A DNA stretch of 64,000 nt from Mycobacterium paragordonae (GTDB lineage Bacteria; Actinomycetota; Actinomycetes; Mycobacteriales; Mycobacteriaceae). The stretch spans positions 2,728,001 through 2,792,000 of the forward strand of contig NZ_CP025546.1 in the NCBI RefSeq assembly GCF_003614435.1, read 5' to 3'. The position numbers were made by a program, and so were the translations under genes. The notes beneath the pieces were generated by a model, which saw only the letters and a program-made list of their open reading frames with translations, was not told the origin of the DNA and ran no database searches. Each line of letters starts with the position of its first letter. Position 1 is the stretch's first letter. Shown piece after piece: positions 54,641 to 64,000 of the stretch.

Positions 54641-56103
54641 CCAACGACCCCACTACCGCCACCCCGTCCCTGCAGCGCCGGGTGGTGCTGCTGGTGGTGG
54701 CACTGCTCGCCGTTCTGCTGGCGGTGCTCGGCGTGACCATCGACGTCACCCTGGGGATGCAGGCCCGACGGAATCTGCACGACCGCCTGCTCGCCGCCAC
54801 GTCACGGGCCGACGCGCTGGTCGCCGCCAACACGCCGCCCGATCTGCTGGCCGCGCAGCTCAACGGTGGCAGCGTCCGGGCGCTGGTGGTGCTGGCCGAC
54901 GGCGCCAAGTATGGCGACCCGGGCATCAGCCCCGACATCAAAGCCGGTTCGGTGATGCCGCCGCCGGGCCTACCGCCTCCACCCGGCCCGATGCCGATGC
55001 CTCCCACGGGGCCGAATCCGGGCCCGCCACTCATGCCTCCGCCACCACCGCCCGGGCCCCCGCCCGACGGCACGGCCACGGTGGTGGTGCACCCGTTGCC
55101 CGACGGCGCCCGGCTGATCCTGGTCGCGGACACCACCCAGACAACCCAGGTGACCCGACAGCTGCGGCAACTGATGTTCGGGGCCGGATTGGCGACGCTG
55201 GTCATAGCGGCGCTGCTGCTGATCGCCGTCAGCAAGGCGGCGCTAAGGCCACTGGACCGGCTGACCACCCTGGCCAAGGACATCGCCACCGGTGATCGTG
55301 GCCGACGGCTGCATCCGTCCCGGGCCGACACCGAATTAGGCCGCGCCGCAGACGCTTTCGACGCGATGCTGGACGCCCTCGAGGATTCGGAGCTACGGGC
55401 GCAGCAGGCCGCCGAAACCGCACAGCGGGCCGAAGCCGCGACCCGTCAGTTTCTGGTCGACGCGGCACACGAGCTGCGCACCCCGATCGCGGGCATGCAA
55501 GCGGCCGCAGAGCAGCTCGCCGCCCACGAAAGCGATGCGACGGCCAGTGCGCAATACCGGCGGGCCAGCCTGCTGCAGTCCGATGCCCGGCGGGCCGGAC
55601 GACTCGTCGCCGACATGCTGGACCTGAGCCGCATCGACGCGGGCCTGCCGTTGGACGTCCATGACACGGATCTGGCCGCCATCGCGGACGCCGAGGCGCA
55701 GCGGGCCGCGATGCTGGCGCCACAGCTGTCCATCGAGCGGACCGGCCTGGAAACGCTGACCGTCCAGGCCGACCCGACCCGCGTCGCACAGATCCTGTCC
55801 AACCTGCTGGACAACGCCCGCCGGCACACCCCCGCCGACGGCGCCATCACCATCGAGGTCACCGCGGACACTGCGGCGGCGCAGGTGACCGTCACCGACA
55901 CCGGCCCGGGCGTCCCCGACGACGAGCGTTACCGCATCTTCGAGCGGCTGGTGCGCCTGGATGCGGGGCGCGCCCGCGATCACGGCGGGGCCGGGCTGGG
56001 ACTCCCGATTGCACGCGCGCTGGCCCGTGCGCACGGTGGCGACCTGGTGTGTCTGCCGCACGACGGCGGCGCGCAGTTCCAGTTGAGTCTGCCGCTGGGC
56101 TGA
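54637..56103 (+). CDS. Sensor histidine kinase with Pro-rich extracytoplasmic loop
   Basis: This 488-residue kinase has TM1 at about 14-40 and an extracytoplasmic domain at about 41-180. TM2 (about 181-200) and HAMP (about 201-255) follow. The phospho-acceptor is His278 (DAAHELRTPIAG). The ATPase has N-box LLDNARRH, G1 DTGPGVP and G2 GGAGLGL. Residues 107-143 of the sensor domain are a Pro block with about 24 Pro in 37 residues, including a run of six, resembling the tails of the two Pro-rich membrane proteins next door. It pairs with the response regulator upstream. The signal is unknown. Confidence 0.92.
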   Translation: MTNDPTTATPSLQRRVVLLVVALLAVLLAVLGVTIDVTLGMQARRNLHDRLLAATSRADALVAANTPPDLLAAQLNGGSVRALVVLADGAKYGDPGISPDIKAGSVMPPPGLPPPPGPMPMPPTGPNPGPPLMPPPPPPGPPPDGTATVVVHPLPDGARLILVADTTQTTQVTRQLRQLMFGAGLATLVIAALLLIAVSKAALRPLDRLTTLAKDIATGDRGRRLHPSRADTELGRAADAFDAMLDALEDSELRAQQAAETAQRAEAATRQFLVDAAHELRTPIAGMQAAAEQLAAHESDATASAQYRRASLLQSDARRAGRLVADMLDLSRIDAGLPLDVHDTDLAAIADAEAQRAAMLAPQLSIERTGLETLTVQADPTRVAQILSNLLDNARRHTPADGAITIEVTADTAAAQVTVTDTGPGVPDDERYRIFERLVRLDAGRARDHGGAGLGLPIARALARAHGGDLVCLPHDGGAQFQLSLPLG

Positions 56104-56201
56104 CGTCAGCCCGGGTCCACGCCGAGATTTCAGTGACGGCTGTGCATCAGGCCAAAAACACAACCGTGATGGCAATTTCGCCGTCAGGGAAGAGGGCCGC
56201 G

Positions 56202-57050
56202 TCAGCCCGTCAACACCGTCAGGCCCCATTGATCCAGCCACGGCCGCACCAGTTCGGCGACGGAAAACGTTGCCGGACGCGAACATCCGGGATTCGGATC
56301 GTTGGCCCGCCCGCCGCGGATGTGTATCCCCACCGCCGCCGCGCCGTCCGGTTGAATGAGGTAGACGGGCCCGCCCGAGTCGCCGCACTGGCTGGCCGCC
56401 AGGAAAACCACCTTGCTCTCGGTGACTTCGGTGACCTGACCGCACTCGACCCGGCCCGTCTTCATCCCGAACTTGCACAGCTGCTCACCGACCTGCACCT
56501 CACCAGCCACCCGGGCGACCGGCATCGCCCCCGCGATGGACGCGGTCCGGGGGATGGTGTCGGAGTCGAGCGTGATCAGACCCATGTCGTGGGCCTCGCC
56601 GCGGGTACCCTCGCTGACGGTCTGGGTGAACGTCCCCACGCTCTGGTACGGACCGCCGCCGGCATTCATGCTCACCCGGCTGGCTTCGCCCGGCTTGTTG
56701 CAGTGACCGGCGGTGAGCACTCCGGTTTCGCCGCTGGTGCTGCGCACCAGAAACCCTGCGGTACAGGCCATTCCGCCGGTGCCATCGGCGAAGGTGACAG
56801 CGACGGCGGTCCCGGGACCGATCGTGGGTAACGGCGGCAGGTCGACGAAGGGCTGCGCGGTGGGTTTCCTGACTCCGGGCATGAAGATGGCGGCCACAAA
56901 CGCTGCCGCGCTCAGCAGCGCGACAAACGACAATCGCCAGCTGTAGGCGCGAGACTGTCCGCGCGCCAGCAAGGGCCAGGACGCCACCACCAGCGACACC
57001 AACGCGCCGGCGAGCAGCGCGAGCGTGCGCAGGAACTGCGCCTGTGACAT
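56202..57050 (-). CDS. Membrane-anchored trypsin-like serine protease
   Basis: This 282-residue protein has two N-terminal hydrophobic helices (about 7-28 and 38-58) followed by a chymotrypsin-fold domain. The triad is His116 (LTAGHC), Asp155 (AHDMGL) and Ser225 (CGDSGGP). Cys96/Cys117 and Cys192/Cys203 could form disulfides, consistent with a domain outside the membrane. It lies 31 nt downstream of the TVP38 gene on the same strand, so it is probably co-transcribed. It has no counterpart between Rv1489 and Rv1492 of M. tuberculosis that I recall. The substrate is unknown. Confidence 0.87.
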   Translation of the reverse strand: MSQAQFLRTLALLAGALVSLVVASWPLLARGQSRAYSWRLSFVALLSAAAFVAAIFMPGVRKPTAQPFVDLPPLPTIGPGTAVAVTFADGTGGMACTAGFLVRSTSGETGVLTAGHCNKPGEASRVSMNAGGGPYQSVGTFTQTVSEGTRGEAHDMGLITLDSDTIPRTASIAGAMPVARVAGEVQVGEQLCKFGMKTGRVECGQVTEVTESKVVFLAASQCGDSGGPVYLIQPDGAAAVGIHIRGGRANDPNPGCSRPATFSVAELVRPWLDQWGLTVLTG

Positions 57051-57081
57051 CAGAAACGACCCTGCGCGGCCAGCCCAGCCG

Positions 57082-57852
57082 TCAGGGCGTCACCACCGGT
57101 TCGTGCTCCGGCTCGGAGGCAGACACCGGCTCCGCCGGATGCCGGTGGTGCTGCCGGTACTTGTGGATCTCGTAACCGAGTCCGCACAACCCGAGCGCTC
57201 CAGTGCACACCGAGACCAGGACCATCAACGGGTTGGCGTCGCCGGCGAACGCGTTGCCAAGGATCACCACGGCCGCGGTTCCGGGCAGCAGACCGGCCAC
57301 CGTTGACCACATGTAGGGCATCACCCGCACGGCCGAGGCGCCGGCGGCGTAGTTGATCGCCGAGAACGGCACGACAGGAATGAACCGTAGCGACAGAATG
57401 GCCAGCCAACCCCGCTCGCGCAATCGCTGATCGAGCCGGCCGATCGTGCGACTGCGCACCAGGCGGTTCAGCCGCCAGCCGGTCGCGCGGACCAGCAGTG
57501 TCGCCAGAACCGCGCTGGCGGTGCTGGCGGTCACCGCGATGATCACGCCGATCACCGGTCCGAACAGCAGGCCGGCTGCCAGCGTAAACGCGGTGCGGGG
57601 AAAGGGCGGCACGGTGACGACGGTGTGCACCAGCCAGAACACCAGCGGGAACCACGGCCCGAGGGATCGGGCCCAGTCGCGCATTTCTATGGCCGTGGGC
57701 AGCGGAACGAGCAGCGCCACCGCCACCAGGACTGTGATTCCCACCACGGTTGCGATCAGCCGCGGCACCGACGCCTGGCGCGCGGCCGTGACCAGAGCCA
57801 TGGCGATGCCGCGCACCGTATCGGTGGTTTTGCTGATCGCGGCGGTCGTCAC
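57082..57852 (-). CDS. TVP38/TMEM64 (DedA-like) membrane protein
   Basis: This 256-residue polytopic protein of the TVP38/SNARE-associated family has five to six hydrophobic stretches and the family signature FTLAAGLLFGPVIGVIIAVTAST. The GxxxxF-R motif part is RERGWLAILSLRFIPVVPFSAINYAAGAS. The GTG at 57852 is preferred by length (Rv1491c about 252); the frame runs on to 57936. Family members are thought to move lipids across or shape membranes. The C-terminal His/Glu/Pro tail is variable. Confidence 0.88.
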   Translation of the reverse strand: MTTAAISKTTDTVRGIAMALVTAARQASVPRLIATVVGITVLVAVALLVPLPTAIEMRDWARSLGPWFPLVFWLVHTVVTVPPFPRTAFTLAAGLLFGPVIGVIIAVTASTASAVLATLLVRATGWRLNRLVRSRTIGRLDQRLRERGWLAILSLRFIPVVPFSAINYAAGASAVRVMPYMWSTVAGLLPGTAAVVILGNAFAGDANPLMVLVSVCTGALGLCGLGYEIHKYRQHHRHPAEPVSASEPEHEPVVTP

Positions 57853-58044
57853 GGCTTTCAAGGGTACGGGGCGAAAATGAATATCGAGTTTCCCGGGGCT
57901 GGCGATTCGTCGCGGTGGGGTTCCGCTCGGTGGCACCTCGATTCCTAGATTTTGGTGCCGATCAATTAGCCTTGTTAGCTAAGCGACAAGCCGGAAGTGA
58001 GCCGAAGCAAGACTGCCTATTGCTGCGGAAACAGGAGCAAATCG
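57853..58044. promoter_or_regulatory. Divergent region TVP38 gene / mutA
   Basis: This 192-nt region should hold the mutA promoter. It contains TTAGC twice (57966-57970 and 57975-57979) with an inverted GCTAA (57978-57982), a possible regulator site. The mutA ribosome binding site caggag lies at 58032-58037. I see no gene. Confidence 0.4.
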
Positions 58045-59904
58045 GTGTCCATTGACGTACCCGAACTCGCCGACCTAGAACAGGTTCGCGGGCGCTGGCG
58101 CAGTGCGGTTGCCGGTGTATTGGCCAAGAGCGCCCGGATCGATCCCGCCGAGCTGGGCGACCACCCTGAGCAACGCCTGGACACCCCGACCTATGACGGG
58201 TTTGTCATCCGGCCGCTGTACACCGCATTCGACGAGCTGCCCGAACCGCCCCTGCCGGGACAGTGGCCGTTCGTGCGCGGGGGTGACCCGTCGCGCGACG
58301 TCAAGTCCGGCTGGAAGGTCGCCGAGGCGTTTCCGTTGCCCGGGGTGTCCGTAGGGGAGGCCAACGGCGCGCTGCTGGCCGCGCTCGGCGAGGGCGTCAG
58401 CGGGCTGCTGCTGCGGGTGGGGGAGTCCGGCGTGGCGCCCGACCAGCTGGCGGCGCTGCTCGAAGGCGTTTACCTGAGCATGGCTCCGGTCATCATCGAC
58501 GCCGGAGCTGACTACGCCGCGGCCGCAGACGCCATGTTGGCGCTGGTTGATCAGGTGGAAGACGACCAGCGGGGACTGGTGTCGGTAGATCTGGGTGCCG
58601 ACCCGCTGACCGCGACGCTGAGTGAGCGCAATGCGCCGACGCTGGACGACGTCGTCGCCGTCGCGAAACGTGCCGCCGACAGCCGGGGCGTGCGCGCCGT
58701 CACCGTCGACGGACCCGCCTTCCACAACCTGGGCGCCACCGCCGCCTGGGAACTGGGCGCGACGGTCGCCGCAGCGGTGGCCTACCTGCGTGCGCTCACC
58801 GAGGCCGGGCTGCCGGTGCAACAGGCGCTGCGCCAGATCAGCTTCCGGCTCGCCGCCGACGACGACCAGTTCATGACGTTGGCCAAGATGCGCGCCGTGC
58901 GCCGGCTGTGGGCGCGGGTCGCCGAGGTGGCCGGCGATCCCGACGGCGGCGCGGCCGTCGTGCACGCCGAGACGTCGTTGCCCATGATGACCCAGCGGGA
59001 CCCCTGGGTGAACATGCTGCGCTGCACGCTGGCGGCCTTTGGCGCCGGTGTGGGCGGCGCCGACACCGTGCTGGTCTACGCGTTCGACGTGTCCATCCCC
59101 GGCGGCTGGCCGGGCACGGCCACCAGCTTCGCGCGCCGCATCGCCCGCAACACCCAGCTGCTGCTGCTGGAAGAGTCGCATGTCGGACGGGTGCTGGACC
59201 CGGCCGGCGGGTCGTGGTTCGTCGAGGACCTCACCAAGCAGCTGTCCGAGCGGGCCTGGGAACATTTCCAGTCCATCGAGTCGCACGGTGGGCTCATCGA
59301 CGCCCACGACTTTCTGACCGACGAGATCGGTTCGCTGGCCGCGCGGCGCGCCGATGACATCGCGCATCGCCGCATCGCGATCACCGGCGTCAACGAATTC
59401 CCGAACCTCGGCGAAGCTCCACTGCCACAAGGTGATTCGCTCGGCAGGGCCGGTCACGTGCTTCGTTATGCGGCCGAGTTCGAGGCACTGCGGGACCGCT
59501 CGGACGCCTATCTCGCCGAGCATGACAAGCGGCCGCAAGTGTTGCTGCTGCCGCTGGGCCCGCTGGCCGAACACAACATCCGCACCACCTTCGCCGCAAA
59601 TCTGTTGGCGTCCGGCGGGATTGAGGCGATCAACCCCGGCACCGTCGACGCCGCCTCCGTCGCGCAGGCCGCCCTGGCGGCGGGATCACCGAAGGCGGCG
59701 GTCATCTGCGGCACCGACAAGCGCTACCCCGACGAGGTGTCCGGCGTGGTGCGGGCCGCGCGGGATGCCGGCGTCGAACGGGTGTACCTGGCCGGCCCGG
59801 AGAAGGCGGTCGGCGACGCCGAACACCGGCCCGACGAGTACCTGACCGCCAAAATTAATGCAGTCGAAGCGCTTTCGAATCTGCTCACCAGGTTGGGGGC
59901 ATAG
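58045..59904 (+). CDS. mutA: Methylmalonyl-CoA mutase small subunit
   Basis: MutA is the non-catalytic beta subunit of adenosylcobalamin-dependent methylmalonyl-CoA mutase, which converts (R)-methylmalonyl-CoA and succinyl-CoA during propionate, cholesterol and odd-chain lipid use. It is 619 residues long, with the family core ([58 protein letters not shown]). The C-terminal cobalamin-like domain lacks the B12-binding DxHxxG. The GTG at 58045 follows caggagcaaatcg and matches Rv1492. It ends 2 nt before mutB. Confidence 0.95.
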   Translation: MSIDVPELADLEQVRGRWRSAVAGVLAKSARIDPAELGDHPEQRLDTPTYDGFVIRPLYTAFDELPEPPLPGQWPFVRGGDPSRDVKSGWKVAEAFPLPGVSVGEANGALLAALGEGVSGLLLRVGESGVAPDQLAALLEGVYLSMAPVIIDAGADYAAAADAMLALVDQVEDDQRGLVSVDLGADPLTATLSERNAPTLDDVVAVAKRAADSRGVRAVTVDGPAFHNLGATAAWELGATVAAAVAYLRALTEAGLPVQQALRQISFRLAADDDQFMTLAKMRAVRRLWARVAEVAGDPDGGAAVVHAETSLPMMTQRDPWVNMLRCTLAAFGAGVGGADTVLVYAFDVSIPGGWPGTATSFARRIARNTQLLLLEESHVGRVLDPAGGSWFVEDLTKQLSERAWEHFQSIESHGGLIDAHDFLTDEIGSLAARRADDIAHRRIAITGVNEFPNLGEAPLPQGDSLGRAGHVLRYAAEFEALRDRSDAYLAEHDKRPQVLLLPLGPLAEHNIRTTFAANLLASGGIEAINPGTVDAASVAQAALAAGSPKAAVICGTDKRYPDEVSGVVRAARDAGVERVYLAGPEKAVGDAEHRPDEYLTAKINAVEALSNLLTRLGA

Positions 59905-59906
59905 CA

Positions 59907-62159
<2,253 letters not shown>

Positions 62160-62179
62160 TGTTCGCGTGCTTGATGTTC

Positions 62180-62232
62180 ACTCTGCGCTGACGGTGCAGG
62201 CCACTCGGACAATGTCGCCAAGAGCGCAGAGT
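62180..62232. repeat. Inverted repeat between mutB and meaB
   Basis: The arms ACTCTGCGCT (62180-62189) and AGCGCAGAGT (62223-62232) are perfectly complementary, with a 33-nt loop, in the 93-nt gap. The right arm continues as gcgcagagtcaac (62224-62236), the inverse of 12998-13010, so it belongs to a dispersed repeat. It could also be a hairpin between the two cistrons. Confidence 0.65.
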
Positions 62233-62252
62233 CAACCCCTCAGGGCCCGGGC

Positions 62253-63224
62253 ATGAGCGTCGAGGAACTGGCCGAGGCGATCCGCAGCGGCGACCGCGCG
62301 GCGCTGCCGCGCGCCATCACCATGCTCGAGTCCACCCGCGCCGACCATCGCGAGCGGTCCCAGCGGTTGCTGCTGGCCCTGCTCCCGGATGCCGGCAACG
62401 CTCACCGGGTAGGCATCACCGGGGTGCCGGGAGTGGGCAAGTCCACCACCATCGAAGCCCTGGGCATGCACCTGATCGAGCAGGGCCACAAGGTGGCGGT
62501 GCTGGCCGTCGACCCGTCGTCGACGCGCACCGGGGGGTCGATTCTCGGCGACAAGACCCGGATGGCGCGCCTGTCGACGCACCCTGACGCCTACATCCGG
62601 CCGTCTCCGACGTCCGGAACCCTGGGCGGGGTAGCAAAGGCCACCCGGGAAACCGTTGTCCTGTTGGAGGCGGCGGGTTTTGACGTGATACTGATCGAAA
62701 CCGTCGGTGTCGGACAGTCCGAGGTGGCGGTGGCGAACATGGTCGACACGTTCGTGCTGCTCACCCTGGCGCGCGCCGGGGATCAGTTGCAGGGCATCAA
62801 GAAAGGCGTGCTGGAGCTCGCCGACATCGTGGTGGTGAACAAGGCCGACGGCGAGCATCTGCGGGAGGCGCGGCTGGCGGCCCGGGAACTCGCCGGTGCG
62901 ATCCGGTTGATCCATCCTCGCGAATCGCTTTGGCGGCCACCGGTTCTCACGATGAGCGCAGTCGAAGGCACCGGTCTGGCCGAGCTGTGGGAGACCATTC
63001 AGAAGCACCGCCAAGTGCTCACCGACGCCGGCCAGTTCGAGGCACGACGACGGGAGCAGCAGGTCGACTGGACCTGGCAGATGGTCCGCGACACGGTGCT
63101 GGACCGGGTGATGTCCAATCCCGAGGTCCGCAAGATCCGCCGGGATGTGGAACGTCAGGTGCGTGACGGCGAGCTGACGCCGGCCTTAGCCGCCCAGCAA
63201 ATACTTGAGATCGCAACGACCTAA
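62253..63224 (+). CDS. meaB: Methylmalonyl-CoA mutase GTPase chaperone MeaB
   Basis: MeaB is a G3E GTPase that protects and reactivates methylmalonyl-CoA mutase and gates B12 delivery. The 323-residue protein has P-loop GITGVPGVGKS (54-64) and the switch region VDPSSTRTGGSILGDKTRM. Base-recognition NKAD is in DIVVVNKADGEH, and the IETVGVGQSEV segment follows switch I. It follows mutB, its partner. It counterparts Rv1496. Confidence 0.95.
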   Translation: MSVEELAEAIRSGDRAALPRAITMLESTRADHRERSQRLLLALLPDAGNAHRVGITGVPGVGKSTTIEALGMHLIEQGHKVAVLAVDPSSTRTGGSILGDKTRMARLSTHPDAYIRPSPTSGTLGGVAKATRETVVLLEAAGFDVILIETVGVGQSEVAVANMVDTFVLLTLARAGDQLQGIKKGVLELADIVVVNKADGEHLREARLAARELAGAIRLIHPRESLWRPPVLTMSAVEGTGLAELWETIQKHRQVLTDAGQFEARRREQQVDWTWQMVRDTVLDRVMSNPEVRKIRRDVERQVRDGELTPALAAQQILEIATT

Positions 63225-63287
63225 CGGAAAGGTAAATTTGTCCTTGTTTGCCCGTGGACTCTACGAAAGCAAAGTAAATTTAATCTC

Positions 63288-64000
63288 GTGACGGTAGACA
63301 TCGGAGTCGATCGCCGCGCTGTTCCCTCTCACGATGCCCCTGACGCAGGGCATGGTGTGTTCGGTGCCGCGGACTCCCACTTTGGTTGCGTCGTTCGTGC
63401 ATTCTCGACCATGTTCCCTGGTCACCGCTTCGGCGGCGGGGCGCTGGCGGTCTATCTCGACGGGCAGCCCGTCGTCGACGTGTGGAAGGGCTGGGCCGAC
63501 CGCGACGGCAAGGTGCCGTGGTCGGCAGACTCCGCGCCGATGGTCTTCTCGGCCACCAAAGGCATGGCCGCCACGGTGATTCACCGCCTGGCCGACCGCG
63601 GGCTGATCGACTACGACGCACCGGTCGCCGAGTACTGGCACTCCTTCGGCGCCAACGGCAAGGCGGACATGACCGTTCGCGAGGTCATGAAGCACACCGC
63701 CGGACTGTCCGGGCTGCGCGGAGCCACGCAGGAAGAGTTGCTGGACCACGTCCTGATGGAAGAGCGGCTGGCCGCGGCTTCTCCGGGACGGCTGCTGGGC
63801 AAACCGGCCTATCACGCACTGACATTCGGGTGGTTGATGTCCGGCCTGGCCCGCGCGGTCACCGGAAAGGACATGCGCGTCCTGTTCCGGGAGGAACTGG
63901 CCGAGCCGCTGGGCACCGACGGCTTCCACCTGGGCCGCCCGCCCGCCGGCTCGCCGACCCGCGCGGCGGAGATCATCATGCCGCAGGACATCGCGGCCAA
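63288..64000 (+). CDS. lipL: Esterase/beta-lactamase-family protein LipL (partial, runs off window)
   Basis: The frame is open from GTG 63288 to the end of the window (237 codons, no stop). The sequence matches the class C beta-lactamase-like esterase family: FGGGALAVYLDGQPVVDVWKGWAD, then Ser88-x-x-Lys91 (FSATKG) with the nucleophile Ser, and GLSGLRGATQEELLDHV. M. tuberculosis LipL (Rv1497) is about 429 residues, so roughly the N-terminal half is present. It is 63 nt downstream of meaB. TAAATT at 63275-63280 is a possible -10 for a near-leaderless transcript. Confidence 0.9.
   Translation, partial: MTVDIGVDRRAVPSHDAPDAGHGVFGAADSHFGCVVRAFSTMFPGHRFGGGALAVYLDGQPVVDVWKGWADRDGKVPWSADSAPMVFSATKGMAATVIHRLADRGLIDYDAPVAEYWHSFGANGKADMTVREVMKHTAGLSGLRGATQEELLDHVLMEERLAAASPGRLLGKPAYHALTFGWLMSGLARAVTGKDMRVLFREELAEPLGTDGFHLGRPPAGSPTRAAEIIMPQDIAA

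Noticed and set aside
57966..57982. IdeR-like iron box upstream of mutA
   Set aside because: The TTAGC/GCTAA pattern matches the TTAGGTTAGGCTAACCTAA consensus at too few positions and lacks the paired AGG/CCT core.
58075..59574. 499-codon open frame on the minus strand
   Set aside because: Antisense shadow of mutA, with low-complexity Arg/Gln/Gly composition.

Overview
The window is a high-GC mycobacterial chromosome segment. Gene order and protein sequence follow the Mycobacterium tuberculosis stretch Rv1444c to Rv1497 (from memory of that genome). A PE_PGRS protein, a PPE-PPW protein, FabG1-InhA, RipA/RipB and MptB point to a slow-growing Mycobacterium. It is not the M. tuberculosis complex, because SufB lacks an intein, mazEF4 is absent and several gene blocks are extra. 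I found no rRNA, tRNA, CRISPR array or insertion sequence.

Layout. 57-7055 (minus): pentose phosphate operon tkt-tal-zwf2-opcA-pgl plus a small coiled-coil protein. 7325-12949: heme A synthesis genes ctaB and ctaA, with a PPE-PPW gene, a quinone oxidoreductase and an ATP-grasp-like gene between them. 13075-17477 (minus): a DUF559-type gene, a two-gene ABC exporter and mptB. 17576-23776 (plus): the SUF iron-sulfur operon sufR-B-D-C-S-U-T. 23794-27543 (minus): a DUF5666 lipoprotein, fadE15 and a PE_PGRS gene. 27848-33377 (plus): ctpD (one-base frameshift), two thioredoxins, echA12, an ABC-F ATPase and a tiny HTH protein. 33382-36810 (minus): aconitase and its TetR regulator. 37096-43300 (plus): cell-wall hydrolases ripA/ripB and the MoxR1/DUF58/VWA operon. 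43404-46643: a solitary second qcrB, a divergent TetR gene and a second DUF559-type gene. 46808-49428: fabG1-inhA-hemH. 49425-52818: a hypothetical protein, NfeD plus SPFH proteins, a small membrane protein and a Ddn-like protein. 52967-57852: two Pro-rich membrane proteins, a two-component system whose sensor carries a Pro-rich loop, a membrane serine protease and a TVP38 protein. 58045-64000: mutA-mutB-meaB and the start of lipL.

How the genes work together. Several blocks carry their own regulator and a readable operator. SufR has an ACACT-N5-TGTGA site over its start codon. The aconitase gene has a CAGNAC-N4-GTNCTG site matching the corynebacterial AcnR motif and is followed by the AcnR-like gene. 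ctaA has a perfect 15-bp palindrome, ACTACGTCACGTAGT, resembling BlaI sites. A 27-bp near-perfect palindrome lies between the solitary qcrB and the divergent TetR gene.

The strongest candidates for undescribed biology are the TetR-controlled solitary cytochrome b (qcrB paralogue), whose regulator has a C-terminus rebuilt from 24-bp repeats; the two-component system with a Pro-rich sensor loop beside two Pro-rich membrane proteins; a DUF559-type gene bracketed by 52-bp direct repeats; and a 24-codon leader ORF abutting the PPE-PPW gene.
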